Positions 18,072-28,325 of a stretch of 40,551 nt of DNA are shown here, one piece after another (within the stretch, counting starts at the first letter, position 1; each line of letters opens with the position of its first letter). The notes beneath the pieces were generated by a model that saw only the letters and a program-made list of their open reading frames with translations, was not told the DNA's origin and ran no database searches. The stretch spans positions 330,153 through 370,703 of the forward strand of contig BCKQ01000006.1 of the NCBI GenBank assembly GCA_001600695.1, written 5' to 3'. Source of the stretch: Ascoidea asiatica (Eukaryota; Ascomycota; Saccharomycetes; Ascoideales; Ascoideaceae). A program made the translations under genes and the position numbers.

Positions 18072-21000
18072 CTATACTTCGGCCTTTATGAAATTTTCTG
18101 AATTTAAATTCTTAAAATGTTTTTTACTTTTTTTGTTCCTTCCATACCTTAATTTTTTATATAAAGAACTTATTTTATTATAAACGAACATTTCAAATAT
18201 CCAATGCATGAAAAAGTTAATACCTGTGAAAAAAATTATAACCATTTTAAAATACTTAGAAGTATATGTTAATTGCATCAAGTCACCAAGACCTGATTCT
18301 GAATCTAAAAACATAAGAGCAATTGATAACAATAGAGAAACTACAACATTAATAACAAAGGGTACATTTTTGAAAGAACTTTCCCTATAAGGAGGACCTT
18401 GTGTAAGTAAAACAGCAGATAAAATATATTGAAAATTTGAATACAAAAACAAAACAGTATTATCTGATGATTGAACTGCATCATCCCCTCCAGCAATTGG
18501 TTTTTCGTACCAGGGTTCCATATGAACCAATCCCCATATTAAATATTGAAAAATAAATATTAGAATTATATTACCAACCAAGGGAGTTAATATTTTTGGA
18601 GAAACTAAATTTGCAGTTGGTCTTTTTTTTACCAATATTGGATATGGCTTTGACCAAGACATAAATATAGCAATCGGTAAAATCAAGAATAAATCAATCC
18701 ACAAAAACTGAAAATCACCTAAATTTGACCCTTTCTTATATAATATGGAAATTGTGACAAACTGAATTGCGGAATAAAGACTCATATATTTGAAACAGCT
18801 GAAACTTGTAACTAATGAGGCTCTTCCTTCTTTCATAAGGTCCAAAACACAGGAAATTTCAAATGATGTTGAAGTGAAAGGAGCGGCAACAGATGCTTCT
18901 GCTTCTGATAAAGAAATACCCACATCGGCACCTTTGAGTGCACCACAATCATTAGCACCATCTCCACAAAAGCCAACAGTGTAATCAATTTTCTGTAATT
19001 GCTCAACTAGCTCATGCTTTTCATCTGGAGACATCCTGGCATATATATTTGTTTTCATTAAAACTCTCTCAACATAATCTTTTTCCGAACTTTTTTGAAT
19101 GTTATCCTCATCTTTCTGGTCTGTAGATTCCTCAAAATTTAGAATATACCTAAAAATCTCACCTGTTATAGCCAAGCAATAATCTTGATAGTTGATCTTA
19201 TTTGGGACTAAAGTTATAGGATCCAAAGTGCTTTCTGAATCATCAGAGTCTTCCCAGGTTATTGCTGGAAATCCTTCAACATTATTCTCATATTCAAATC
19301 TAGGAACGAATATTTGGCATTTATTTTTGTTTTTGACTAAACCGCATTCTTTGGCAACACTAATGGCAGTTAATATATTATCACCTGTGCACATTATAGT
19401 TCTGATATCTGCTATTTGATTTAAATCATATAAGGTTTGCTTTGTAGATACCTTTAACTTATTTTCAAAAATTATAAATCCGAGAAAGATTAAATCAGAC
19501 TCAACTTCTTCTCTGCGTGCTTTTTTAACTAATAAAGTTGGGATAGGTGGAATTCTTTTATATGCACAAGCAATTACACGATAGCCATTATGAGTATAAT
19601 TATAGAGTAAAGAATCAAAGTCTTTTGGGAGAGATTCAGGCTGACAAATCTGAGAAATAACTTCAGGAGCACCCTTAGTAAATACAAAAGCATCTTCCAT
19701 TCTTGAAGCCACATTTTTTACAATTACTGACATTCTTCTCAAAGCAGATAAGAATTCATATTGTTTTATTATTCCAAAATAATTTTCTTTTTCATCTTCT
19801 TTGAATGTTGAAGAACTTGAAGGCATGACCAAAAATGGATAAATAACGGTTGATTCAAACCCATTATTTGTGTGATCAATAACACTATAATCTTCGTGAA
19901 AATCCCATTTAGTGAATTCAAACATTTTAAAATCTAAAGGATCTCCAATTAATTCATCATCTACTTTTCTTAAAGAATGACAACAACATAATGACAAAAA
20001 AAAGTTGAAAGCTCTGATTTTATCTGAGTTTTCAGAAATATTATTATGAAATGTATCATTTAAGTTTAGCTGTTCAACATTCTTAATCATCTCTCCAAAT
20101 GCCAAAGAATCATCATCATTTTTTTGGGATGATTCTGTTAAATGAACACCTAAGATATCAAGCCCGTCATCAGTTAAAGTTCCCGTTTTGTCAAAGCAAA
20201 ATACGTCTATCTTCCCAGCTACATTTACTGTTGATGGGCTAATGCAGAATATTCCTTTATGTTTAAGTCTATTTATAGCAAAACTAGTTCCAATTGTTAA
20301 AGTTGCAGGTAAAGCAGGAGGTACAACTATTGTTATTATATCTAAAGCTCTTAAATAAATAGTTTTTTTATCGATTCCAAGTTCAATAAAGTTCGCAACA
20401 GAAAATCCAAATCCAAATAATGCAACAATACACATAAAACCAATATACTTAAAAGAATCTTGATAAAATTTGAAATTCATTGGTTTTGGGAAAAGCATAG
20501 ATCTTAATAAAGAACCCTTTGTAGTTGTAAATCCAATTTTAGTAACTAATGCCAAAGTTGGTTCATTATTATGTCTTGATCTTCTGACTCTAATGATTTT
20601 TGTTCCAGCAAAAAGATAAGATTTTGATAGTTTTGAATCAATTTCATTTTTAGTAAGAAAAAGTGATTCATTATTTATAATACTAGATTTTAAAACATCA
20701 TCAGAAATTGGATTTTTTGTTACAGGAATTGATTCCCCTGTTAACATTGATTCATTAATGATACAATCACCTGTTAATAATATTGAATCACAAGGAACTA
20801 TATTCAAAGTTTCTTTAGTATCTAAACTAGGAATATTACCTATAGTATTATTGTTCGAAGTGGATAATTCATAAATATCACCTGGTACTAATTCTTCAAG
20901 ATAAGATTCTTGCCAAAACCCATTTCTTTTAACTCTTACAACAGAATCTGTATTATTATTTGAAATTTCTTTTAGTTTTTTCATTGTTGCTTTAGTTTCA

Positions 21001-22988
21001 TAAAGGGAATCAAGAATTGAAATTAGAGAAATTAAAAATATACAAAATGCATAATAATAATAATCATCTAATAACCATAAAATAATTGAAAAAATTTGAA
21101 AGATATAAAAAGGATGTAAAACTTCATGAATTAAAATTTGTAATGAAGTTTTTTCTTTTAAATTTAAAGAATTTGAACCAAATACTAAATGACGATCATC
21201 ATAATCATTATCATTTATACCATTTTTAATAATTTTTTTTGAAGACCAATTTTTAAAATCTATCCAATTTGTATTTGTTTGAAAAATTTCTTCTAATGGA
21301 TTATAAATTAATTTAAAATATCTATATTCAAAAGAAATAATCACTGGCATTAAAATATCATCGATAAATTGAGGATTCTTATTATTATTATTCTCATTAT
21401 TATCAAAATTGTTATTATCATTATTATTATTATCATTATCGAATTTTGGAGTTAAATTGAAAATGGTAGAAATTTTTTTATTATACCAAGTTCTCTTTAG
21501 GTTAATTATATCTAAATCACCATATTGAGATTCAACAACCACCCATTGAGCTTTTGCTAAAGTTGATTTACTACCAATGAATTTAATTTTTAATTTTATA
21601 AACCAATTTAAGATTAAATAAGATAAACCAAGAGTTAAAAGATTTAAGAAATAATAAAGAGATAATTTCAATTTATTTGTTTTATAACCTGCAATAACAA
21701 TTAATAAATCTTCTTGAATAATATAAAAATTTTGATAATTTAAAGTTGAAGGATTAATTGGGAATAATTCATCATATAAATCAATATTTTTATTAATTTT
21801 TTCAATTTTAGATTTTTGTAAAGTATTAATTGAATTTTTTGAAGCAGAATGAAGTTGATAATGATCATTGTTACTGATATCGTTATCATTATTACTAGTA
21901 TTGTTATAATCGCCACTATTGATATCATTATCTTCATTATTATCTTTATTCACATTATTGTTATCATTATCATTATTATTAATATAATGATGAGTATGAG
22001 TATTATTGAAAATATTATTAGTATTGTTATTGGCGCTAGTATTAATAGACGCCAAAGATAATTCCGAGCCATATGAAGATAAAGTATTATGTAATGAGAT
22101 ATTTGAATTATTTAAAAAGTCTATTGGGACTCCATCGATGATATTAATATGATTATGATTATGATTACGATTATTATTGTTATTTGAACTGTTACTATTG
22201 ATTTTATTAACTTGAAGATTGTCTAAACTTATAACCGAATTCATATTAGTATTATTATTATTAGTAGTTAATATATTATCTATATTATTTACGTTACTGG
22301 TATTAATATTATTTAAATCATTTGAATTATGAAGTAAAGGATTATTTTCATTTTGTAATTGATTTTCAAGACTTGTTGTTGAAGTTGATCCATAATTTTG
22401 ATTATTTTGTAATAAATGAGAATTTTCCGTCTGAACTTGAAAACTGTAATGTCTATTTGAATTATTATTATTATTATTATTATCTTCATTTGAATATAAA
22501 GAATTAATATCATTAAAAATTTGAGAAGAATTTGATTGACTTCCTTTAGCATTATCGATTTCATCTTTTGAGAAGAAATTAAAATTATTTAATTGATGAT
22601 TTTGAGAACTGAATGAATTTCTTGAGGAAAAAGATAAGCTTAAATTTGTACTTGATAACATATTAAAAGAATTTGTTCTATTATTTAAATTATTATTATC
22701 ATTGTTTGTAGAAATGGATTGATTAAGATCATCATGTTGATTTTGTGAATTTTCATTTTCTAAATTATTTAAAAGATTGATTGAATTATTAAAATGAGAA
22801 TTTTGTTCATTTTGATCATTTTGTTGATCATCGAATTGATTTATATGATGAAAAGAAGAAATTGAAGATGGAATAACTTGAGATCCAGCTCCTGAGAAAA
22901 TTTCAGAATCATTCTCATATTCATTGAAAAAATTTATATTCTCAGAGAGAATAGAATTTGAAATTGAACGTTTTTTGGTATTTGGCAT
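18072..22988 (-). CDS. YPK9: Ypk9, vacuolar P5B-type ATPase (ATP13A2 family)
   Basis: This 1638-residue P-type ATPase belongs to the family of yeast Ypk9 and human ATP13A2, endolysosomal pumps (polyamine export is established for ATP13A2; yeast loss gives metal sensitivity). Residues 1 to about 410 are a long Asn/Ser-rich cytosolic tail. After it come a P5B N-terminal membrane hairpin, TGES (E752), the P5 signature PPALP (890-894), the phosphorylated DKTGTLT (D933), the KGAPE nucleotide site, and the hinge GDGANDCGALKG (D1343). Six C-terminal membrane segments follow. The PPALP motif separates it from ion-pump P2 families. It is longer than the 1472-residue S. cerevisiae protein because of the tail. 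Its 3' end is convergent with GRC3 (266 bp). Confidence 0.96.
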   Translation of the reverse strand: MPNTKKRSISNSILSENINFFNEYENDSEIFSGAGSQVIPSSISSFHHINQFDDQQNDQNEQNSHFNNSINLLNNLENENSQNQHDDLNQSISTNNDNNNLNNRTNSFNMLSSTNLSLSFSSRNSFSSQNHQLNNFNFFSKDEIDNAKGSQSNSSQIFNDINSLYSNEDNNNNNNNSNRHYSFQVQTENSHLLQNNQNYGSTSTTSLENQLQNENNPLLHNSNDLNNINTSNVNNIDNILTTNNNNTNMNSVISLDNLQVNKINSNSSNNNNNRNHNHNHINIIDGVPIDFLNNSNISLHNTLSSYGSELSLASINTSANNNTNNIFNNTHTHHYINNNDNDNNNVNKDNNEDNDINSGDYNNTSNNDNDISNNDHYQLHSASKNSINTLQKSKIEKINKNIDLYDELFPINPSTLNYQNFYIIQEDLLIVIAGYKTNKLKLSLYYFLNLLTLGLSYLILNWFIKLKIKFIGSKSTLAKAQWVVVESQYGDLDIINLKRTWYNKKISTIFNLTPKFDNDNNNNDNNNFDNNENNNNKNPQFIDDILMPVIISFEYRYFKLIYNPLEEIFQTNTNWIDFKNWSSKKIIKNGINDNDYDDRHLVFGSNSLNLKEKTSLQILIHEVLHPFYIFQIFSIILWLLDDYYYYAFCIFLISLISILDSLYETKATMKKLKEISNNNTDSVVRVKRNGFWQESYLEELVPGDIYELSTSNNNTIGNIPSLDTKETLNIVPCDSILLTGDCIINESMLTGESIPVTKNPISDDVLKSSIINNESLFLTKNEIDSKLSKSYLFAGTKIIRVRRSRHNNEPTLALVTKIGFTTTKGSLLRSMLFPKPMNFKFYQDSFKYIGFMCIVALFGFGFSVANFIELGIDKKTIYLRALDIITIVVPPALPATLTIGTSFAINRLKHKGIFCISPSTVNVAGKIDVFCFDKTGTLTDDGLDILGVHLTESSQKNDDDSLAFGEMIKNVEQLNLNDTFHNNISENSDKIRAFNFFLSLCCCHSLRKVDDELIGDPLDFKMFEFTKWDFHEDYSVIDHTNNGFESTVIYPFLVMPSSSSTFKEDEKENYFGIIKQYEFLSALRRMSVIVKNVASRMEDAFVFTKGAPEVISQICQPESLPKDFDSLLYNYTHNGYRVIACAYKRIPPIPTLLVKKARREEVESDLIFLGFIIFENKLKVSTKQTLYDLNQIADIRTIMCTGDNILTAISVAKECGLVKNKNKCQIFVPRFEYENNVEGFPAITWEDSDDSESTLDPITLVPNKINYQDYCLAITGEIFRYILNFEESTDQKDEDNIQKSSEKDYVERVLMKTNIYARMSPDEKHELVEQLQKIDYTVGFCGDGANDCGALKGADVGISLSEAEASVAAPFTSTSFEISCVLDLMKEGRASLVTSFSCFKYMSLYSAIQFVTISILYKKGSNLGDFQFLWIDLFLILPIAIFMSWSKPYPILVKKRPTANLVSPKILTPLVGNIILIFIFQYLIWGLVHMEPWYEKPIAGGDDAVQSSDNTVLFLYSNFQYILSAVLLTQGPPYRESSFKNVPFVINVVVSLLLSIALMFLDSESGLGDLMQLTYTSKYFKMVIIFFTGINFFMHWIFEMFVYNKISSLYKKLRYGRNKKSKKHFKNLNSENFIKAEV

Positions 22989-23447
22989 TTTTAAAACAAA
23001 ATTTCAACGTCACTGATACATTATTTATTTTTAATATAATTTAACAAAATTATTTCATAAATTGCATAAGTATTTGAAAATATATACAATTATTATGCAA
23101 ATAAATATTATATATCTTGTAGTTTATATAAAGTATATGAATATGATAATTGAAAAGTCTGTAAGTAAAAGATAATATTAAATTATGTTTTAGTTAAAGA
23201 GATGAGCTTGAGCTTCAGATGAGAAACAGATACCTTTTTATAAAAAAAAGTATTCTCCTACGAAAAAAAAATAAAAAGCAGTGTTGAATAAAATCAAGTT
23301 AAATCAGATAAAATATAATAATTTGAGCTTTACTAACAAAAGGTTAAAAAATTAACCTTAAGTCAAATCAAATCGCCAAATTCGAGAAAATTTAAAAGTG
23401 CTGAGAGCCGCCGCTGGGAACGGCTCAAAACGGATCATTTCCTGGAG

Positions 23448-23499
23448 ACAGACCCCGGTTGTAGACCTCCTAGGTAGACCTCGTATGCAGACCCCTTTT
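23448..23499. repeat. Four tandem 13-mers with AGACC core
   Basis: The units are ACAGACCCCGGTT, GTAGACCTCCTAG, GTAGACCTCGTAT and GCAGACCCCTTTT, exactly in register with a 13-nt period. The first seven or eight positions are conserved as RYAGACCYC and the rest vary, as expected for an array of binding sites. They lie about 460-510 bp upstream of YPK9. Confidence 0.8.
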
Positions 23500-23812
23500 T
23501 GTTGAGACACCGGAGGAAAAATACCAGAATTATGGTCTCGGATTTAATTTTAAAATTAAAATTTTACAAAAAGTAAATTATTTCCTAATTAGGGATTAAA
23601 TCCCATAAGTGTATAGATAGAAATTAAATTTAGCTTTGTTGATACTATTAGAAACGTTAATTGAAAATGATTATCACAACTTTTTGTAAGCTATGTGAGA
23701 AAGAAATGTATAAATTCGAAGAAAAAAGAAGAAAAATATAAAGACAAAAAAGAATAGATTCAACATTTGCCAAAGAAAATAGCTAGGTATAAGAATCTAT
23801 AATACAAAATAC

Positions 23813-23847
23813 AAAAATGAAAAATGAAAAATGAAAAATGAAAAATG
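23813..23847. repeat. Tandem 7-mer, five copies of AAAAATG
   Basis: Five perfect copies sit 75-110 bp downstream of the THI7-like stop codon, followed by AATAAATAATAAAT sequence. This is probably simple slippage in the 3' untranslated region. Confidence 0.85.
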
Positions 23848-23921
23848 AAAAGTAATAAATAATAAATAATGAATAAAAATAAAAATAAGAGTATTGAATA
23901 AATGAATGATTGAAATTTATT

Positions 23922-25637
23922 TTAAACTTCTTTGACAATAACATCATCACTATCAACCATTTTTTTCTCTGAACTTTCATTTGATTCAGAAATTCCTTCA
24001 ACTATTTTACCACTAAATGGAGCAATACCCATTTTTGCACATTCTTCAGCAGTAAAAGCATCAAAATAATCTTCTTCATCCATTTTACCAATATTTTTTA
24101 ATGGCCAAATTATACAAGAAATATAATAAACACAAAATGGTGTGATGAATGAAAATACAAAATGTCCATAAAAGAAATTAACAATTTGAGTTTTAAGATG
24201 AACAGATTCATTTGCACTTGCAATAATTCCAGGTATACCTGGTGCACAAGTAAATAACCAAATTAAAATTGCTCTATAATTAAAGCCACCATTAAAATAA
24301 AATGAACCTTCTTTTGAAGTTGTATATAATTCACTTAATGGAATTTTACATTTTCTTATTACTAAAAAATCACAAACTAAAATTGCTGTAATTGGAGTTG
24401 TTACAACACCAAATGCACTCATTACACTTATAAAAGCACTTGCAGTATTATAAAAATTCCAAGGTTGAGTTACCCATGATAATAAAGATACAATAAATGT
24501 ACCTCTAACAATATTAATATATCTTGGAGCAATACCTGCTAAATCCATACCACCTGCAAAACCATCTTGCATAATATTTAAAGTTAATTCAGAAAACATA
24601 AATACAAAACCTAAGAAAAAAGTTGCAGCTCTTGCTTTTGAACTATAATTATCTGTTAACCATTGTATAGCTAAATCACTTGGTAACCAATAAGCTTCAC
24701 CATATAAATCTTCAGAAGCAGAAGCTGTTAAAACACCTAAAACAGGTATAAGTAAACCACTTGTTAATAAAGAAACAAAAATACCTGCAGTTAAAGTCCA
24801 AATTGTACATTTTGGACTACTAAATCTACTAAAATCATTCATATTTAAACAACTTGGACTTAAACCACTATACCAAATACATGTACCATATAACCACATC
24901 CAAGCAGTATCATATGAACTCATTGGATCAGAATTAAACCATAAAGCACCTGCACCACCATTTAAATTTACAAGATAACCAGTGACAGCACACATTCCAA
25001 TACCTGCTAATAAACAAGAAATATTAACTAATCTTATAAATCTTTCTGGTTTTATGAAGAAAAAAAACATTTGTAAAATTTGAAAAACTACAAAACCAGT
25101 AAAATCTCTTGTTGTCATTGCAACACTTTCAGGAAAATGATTTTTCATATTCATAAAATTTTCACTCCATGAAGATAAAATCATTACCATACATAAACCA
25201 CCTAACCAACTATTTTGACCATAATAAACAATTGATAAAATAATTCTTAAAACAATTGCAATTCCAGAACCATAAATACCAAATATTAATCTTGTTGAAA
25301 CAGTATAACCAATAGCATATTTATGACCAAGAACAGCATTAAGACAAGAATATAAAGCTAAGAATACAGAACCAATTAAAAAACATGAAGTACAAAGTTT
25401 TGCAGATAAACCTAAAGATAATAAAGTACTACCTGCAGAAAAAGTTACAACAGAAATATTTGGTACACCCCAATAACCAAAATAAGACCAAAAGCCCCAA
25501 ATTCTTCTATTTATTGGCATTGGTTCTAAATCTGGATTTTTTAAAACACTTAATTCTTTTGAATTATCATGAGGAACTTCAAAATTTTTACCATATTTTA
25601 AAAGTTTGTCTTTAAAAGACAATGAAGAGTTTGACAT
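23922..25637 (-). CDS. THI7: THI7-type NCS1 permease (thiamine or nicotinamide riboside)
   Basis: This 571-residue plasma-membrane transporter of the nucleobase-cation symporter-1 family has about 12 membrane segments. It shares Thi7/Nrt1-type landmarks: KNPDLEPMP and WGFWSYFGYWGV before segment 1, FGIYGSGIAIVLRI, NSWLGGL, SVAMTT, RFSSPKCTIW, and a C-terminal DEEDYFDAFTAEE followed by GIAPFSG. In S. cerevisiae the Thi7 branch carries thiamine and the close paralogue Nrt1 carries nicotinamide riboside; the sequence alone does not tell me which. The start at 25637 gives MSNSSLSFKDKL and is the only good candidate. It is divergent from GRX2 over a very long (2.3 kb) intergenic region. Confidence 0.85.
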   Translation of the reverse strand: MSNSSLSFKDKLLKYGKNFEVPHDNSKELSVLKNPDLEPMPINRRIWGFWSYFGYWGVPNISVVTFSAGSTLLSLGLSAKLCTSCFLIGSVFLALYSCLNAVLGHKYAIGYTVSTRLIFGIYGSGIAIVLRIILSIVYYGQNSWLGGLCMVMILSSWSENFMNMKNHFPESVAMTTRDFTGFVVFQILQMFFFFIKPERFIRLVNISCLLAGIGMCAVTGYLVNLNGGAGALWFNSDPMSSYDTAWMWLYGTCIWYSGLSPSCLNMNDFSRFSSPKCTIWTLTAGIFVSLLTSGLLIPVLGVLTASASEDLYGEAYWLPSDLAIQWLTDNYSSKARAATFFLGFVFMFSELTLNIMQDGFAGGMDLAGIAPRYINIVRGTFIVSLLSWVTQPWNFYNTASAFISVMSAFGVVTTPITAILVCDFLVIRKCKIPLSELYTTSKEGSFYFNGGFNYRAILIWLFTCAPGIPGIIASANESVHLKTQIVNFFYGHFVFSFITPFCVYYISCIIWPLKNIGKMDEEDYFDAFTAEECAKMGIAPFSGKIVEGISESNESSEKKMVDSDDVIVKEV

Positions 25638-26670
25638 TTTTAATTCTTTTAAATTATTGATTATTAATTATTGAATATTATTTATTGTTATTGATTAATA
25701 AAAGATATTAAATAATATATAATAGATAAACAATAAAGAAATGAAAAAGTAAAAATGAAAATTAAAAAATAAAGATTGAAATTATTATTGTTTCAATAAT
25801 GTCTTAAATGTGAAAGATTTTAAGATATTTATATCTAAAATGATTAAATTTTTGAAAATTGAATAAATAAAAGAAAACCATTTTAAATAAATATTAAATT
25901 AAATATTCGAAACAATAATAAGAAGAAAAAAAAGTTAATAAAATAAATTTATAAATAAGGTTAATTATATTAATTTTACCTACGTAGATTAGCATTCTTT
26001 ATATTAAAAAAAAGAACAAAAAATCTAAGGCCAAGGCTAAGAACTGTAGAATTAGATTTTGAGTGCATAATAAAACTAAGATAAATAATAAAAATAATAA
26101 AAAGAAAAAGAAATAGAAACTAGTTTTGTTATCTTGAATATTTTTAGTTGAAATTATTTCCTTTGACAGAAATTTGTCAATCAATAACTTCACTGGGAAA
26201 GTATAAAAATGTTCCTGTGGGTTATCTGAATCTGAAAAATAGAGAATAAACTGAAGCTGCTTATGTAATGAAAGGCTTACGTAATACGGATCAGACTGTA
26301 ATAAGTAACTGGAACGGATACAGTATTGTTACTCGTCGGTTAAGAGCTGTTTTAGGCGGATTTGTTCTGGCTGGAGCAGGCTTTGATGAAGAAAAAAGAA
26401 GCAGCGACGGTGATAATGCAGCATGATAAGCACAAAGCGAGCACACACAAAAAACAGAAATGAAATGAAAAGAAATGAAAAGAATTACTTCAGATAGGTC
26501 ATCGGGGTGCTGGGATTATTACCGAGATCTGTTTTTTGCTAGGGAAAAAGTCTGGGTAACTGACACCTTCCATCAACAAGCGCCTTTCCTGTGCCGTTTG
26601 CTTAGGGGTATCAGCTGCCTTCTGCTGGTATATTATTGCCGACAATCCTCTGAAAAGCTTGTCATTTACC

Positions 26671-26707
26671 CAGTTACTCAGTTACTCAAGTAACTCAAGT
26701 AACTGAG
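26671..26707. repeat. Tandem and inverted TTACTCA/AGTAACT cluster
   Basis: Two CAGTTACT-type units are followed by two AAGTAACT units in inverted orientation. The outer arms CTCAGTTACT and AGTAACTGAG are perfectly complementary around an 11-nt middle, and the units repeat every 8-9 bp. It can be a binding-site array or a small cruciform. It is about 1.2 kb upstream of GRX2 and 1.0 kb upstream of the permease. Confidence 0.75.
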
Positions 26708-27593
26708 ATTTCTTCATTTTCATTCTTCCTCACCTTATGAGATAGAATCTTTTCTTACATTTTTCTGGAATCTCTAGATTCATTGGCAGCAGAGTAAACA
26801 GATAAATCAGCTGTTACTACGTTGAAGTTCTATTGAATATAATTATATTTCTTCTTTCTCTGAATTCAGTAGCCGCTGAGAAAAAAAACTCTAAAGAAAC
26901 TAATTGAATTTTATAAATATCTTTTGAATTTCTTATTCGGCGAAAAGTTAATGTGAGGTTCACTTTAAAATGTATGTTAAAATTTATCGTTACAGTAAAT
27001 GTTCGTAAGTAAACTTTATGCAATTACCTTGATTTTCAACTTATTTTTTCTAAAACGTATTTTCACTTTTTAGTATCTGAAAAATAAAAAAAATATTATG
27101 ATTTTTTCACAATACTTCCTCAATTGGAATTTACGCTGAGATTTAAGTGACTTAAATCTATAAAAATATGAATAAATGATGATTAAATTTCTCGATAATT
27201 TGGAAATACAGCAGTATTTGAATATTTCCCGACACTTTTCTTTTTGAATAACCGTTTTTTACTTTTACTTGTACAAGCAGAAACTGAAGCAGTTGCAGAT
27301 GCAGCAAACGTAGCAATTAACGTTACAGTTACTGTTGGCGTATGGCTGGTGCGTCAATCAAGTTATATTTTTTCAAAAAGCAACAATGTGACCCATTTCC
27401 AAGGTTATTGAAGTACAATTTTACTAAAAAAACACTGCTTCACGTGAGGGAACTGGAGAAATAATTCCATTTTAACGATCTCAAAACTTCGGGTATTTAA
27501 TCTTCCAAAACGGGTCAAACCCAGGTTCATGGCCAGATCCAATACAATTGTTAGAAACCATTTGAATGGATCTTATTTGTTTTTTTTCTTAAG

Positions 27594-27638
27594 AACCCAT
27601 CTGTATGGGTTTATATTCCTGCAACCCCGACCCGGTTG
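27594..27638. other. Two adjacent perfect hairpins
   Basis: Stem 1 is AACCCAT/ATGGGTT with a 4-nt loop (27594-27611). Stem 2 is CAACC/GGTTG with a 7-nt loop (27622-27638). They lie about 300 bp upstream of GRX2. A T-rich tract precedes stem 1 on the plus strand, so reading the minus strand it would look like a hairpin followed by A's rather than U's; no terminator is claimed. Confidence 0.5.
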
Positions 27639-27929
27639 AAATATTCAAATGAAATGAAATATGATTCCATAATGCTCCAGTCATTAAGGGTTTGCTTGCT
27701 GCTTTAGACCCCTTCGAAGTCTCGGGCTCTTCTAGAAACCAAATATTGAATATTGAATCAAGGGCTTTCCAATTCACTTTTTGTTTAAGATCTGGATTTA
27801 AAATGATTATTATTACTATGAATTAATACATTTTGATTAGTAATTTAATTAACTGGGATTAAATTAAATAAATATCATTGAAAAAATAATTATATAAATA
27901 TAATCATAAATACCAATTTTTTTAATTGA

Positions 27930-28325
27930 ATGAATTTCTATTTAATTCTATTTATTTTATTAATATTTTTAATCAAATCTTATAATAAAAATACTAAAAA
28001 ATCTCAAAATTCTCAAAAAATGGCAACTAAAGAAATCATTAATCAAGTTAAATCTTTAATTACTTCAAATAAAATTTTTGTTGCTGCAAAAACTTATTGT
28101 CCATATTGTAATGCAACTTTAAGTTTATTAAAAGATTTAGATCTTGATGCAAAAATCTTACAATTAAATCAAATTGAAAATGGTGATGCAATTCAAGATG
28201 CTTTAAAAGAAATTTCTGGTCAATCAAGTGTTCCAAATATTTTCATTAATGGTAAACATATTGGTGGTAATTCTGATATTCAAGCTTTAAATAAAAGTGG
28301 TAAACTATTACCTTTATTAACTTAA
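27930..28325 (+). CDS. GRX2: Dithiol glutaredoxin (Grx2-like) with two start codons
   Basis: From ATG 27930 the product is 131 residues. From the second in-frame ATG at 28020 it is 101 residues and is the complete glutaredoxin fold. Active site C57-P-Y-C60, cis-Pro loop SSVPNIF and GSH-binding GGNSD are all present. The enzyme reduces disulfides and glutathione mixed disulfides. The first 30 residues are a hydrophobic segment followed by a Lys/Asn stretch, much as in S. cerevisiae Grx2, where the long form goes to mitochondria and the short form is cytosolic. The first ATG has AATTGA before it, which may allow leaky scanning. The symbol rests on this dual-start architecture. Confidence 0.93.
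   Translation: MNFYLILFILLIFLIKSYNKNTKKSQNSQKMATKEIINQVKSLITSNKIFVAAKTYCPYCNATLSLLKDLDLDAKILQLNQIENGDAIQDALKEISGQSSVPNIFINGKHIGGNSDIQALNKSGKLLPLLT

Larger units (their letters stand above)
22989..23921. other. Intergenic region upstream of YPK9
   Basis: 933 bp between the YPK9 start and the 3' end of the THI7-like gene, both on the minus strand, so it holds the YPK9 promoter and the permease 3' flank. The YPK9-proximal half is AT-rich. At 23395-23515 lies a GC-rich island with a 6-bp stem hairpin (GAGCCG/CGGCTC, 23405-23426) and the tandem 13-mer listed separately. No gene is seen. Confidence 0.6.
25638..27929. other. Long divergent intergenic region, THI7-like to GRX2
   Basis: 2.3 kb without a supported gene. 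The side next to the permease (to about 26210) is AT-rich with a CTACGTAG palindrome near 25980. From 26270 to 26710 it is GC-richer, with TTACGTAA near 26279, two ACGGAT repeats and a TTACT repeat cluster. From 27280 to 27740 it is GC-richer again with two adjacent hairpins. Open frames here (26475-26693, 26817-27023, 27589-27777) lack normal starts or gene-like composition. The length suggests either a large regulated promoter or a lost gene. Confidence 0.5.

Noticed and set aside
17913-18101. 62-codon Lys-rich plus-strand frame between GRC3 and YPK9.
   Set aside because: It overlaps the YPK9 coding end, has no recognisable motif, and lies in a short convergent spacer that is probably 3' untranslated sequence.
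23400-23430. Possible TPP riboswitch near the THI7-like gene, from a GTGCTGAGAG match.
   Set aside because: Only that short match is present. The other conserved TPP elements are missing, and it lies on the opposite strand at the 3' side of the permease gene. The local hairpin explains the sequence.
26475-26693. 72-codon plus-strand frame in the permease-GRX2 spacer.
   Set aside because: Codon use and residues are unlike neighbouring genes; it sits in a GC-rich island with few stops by chance and runs into the repeat array.
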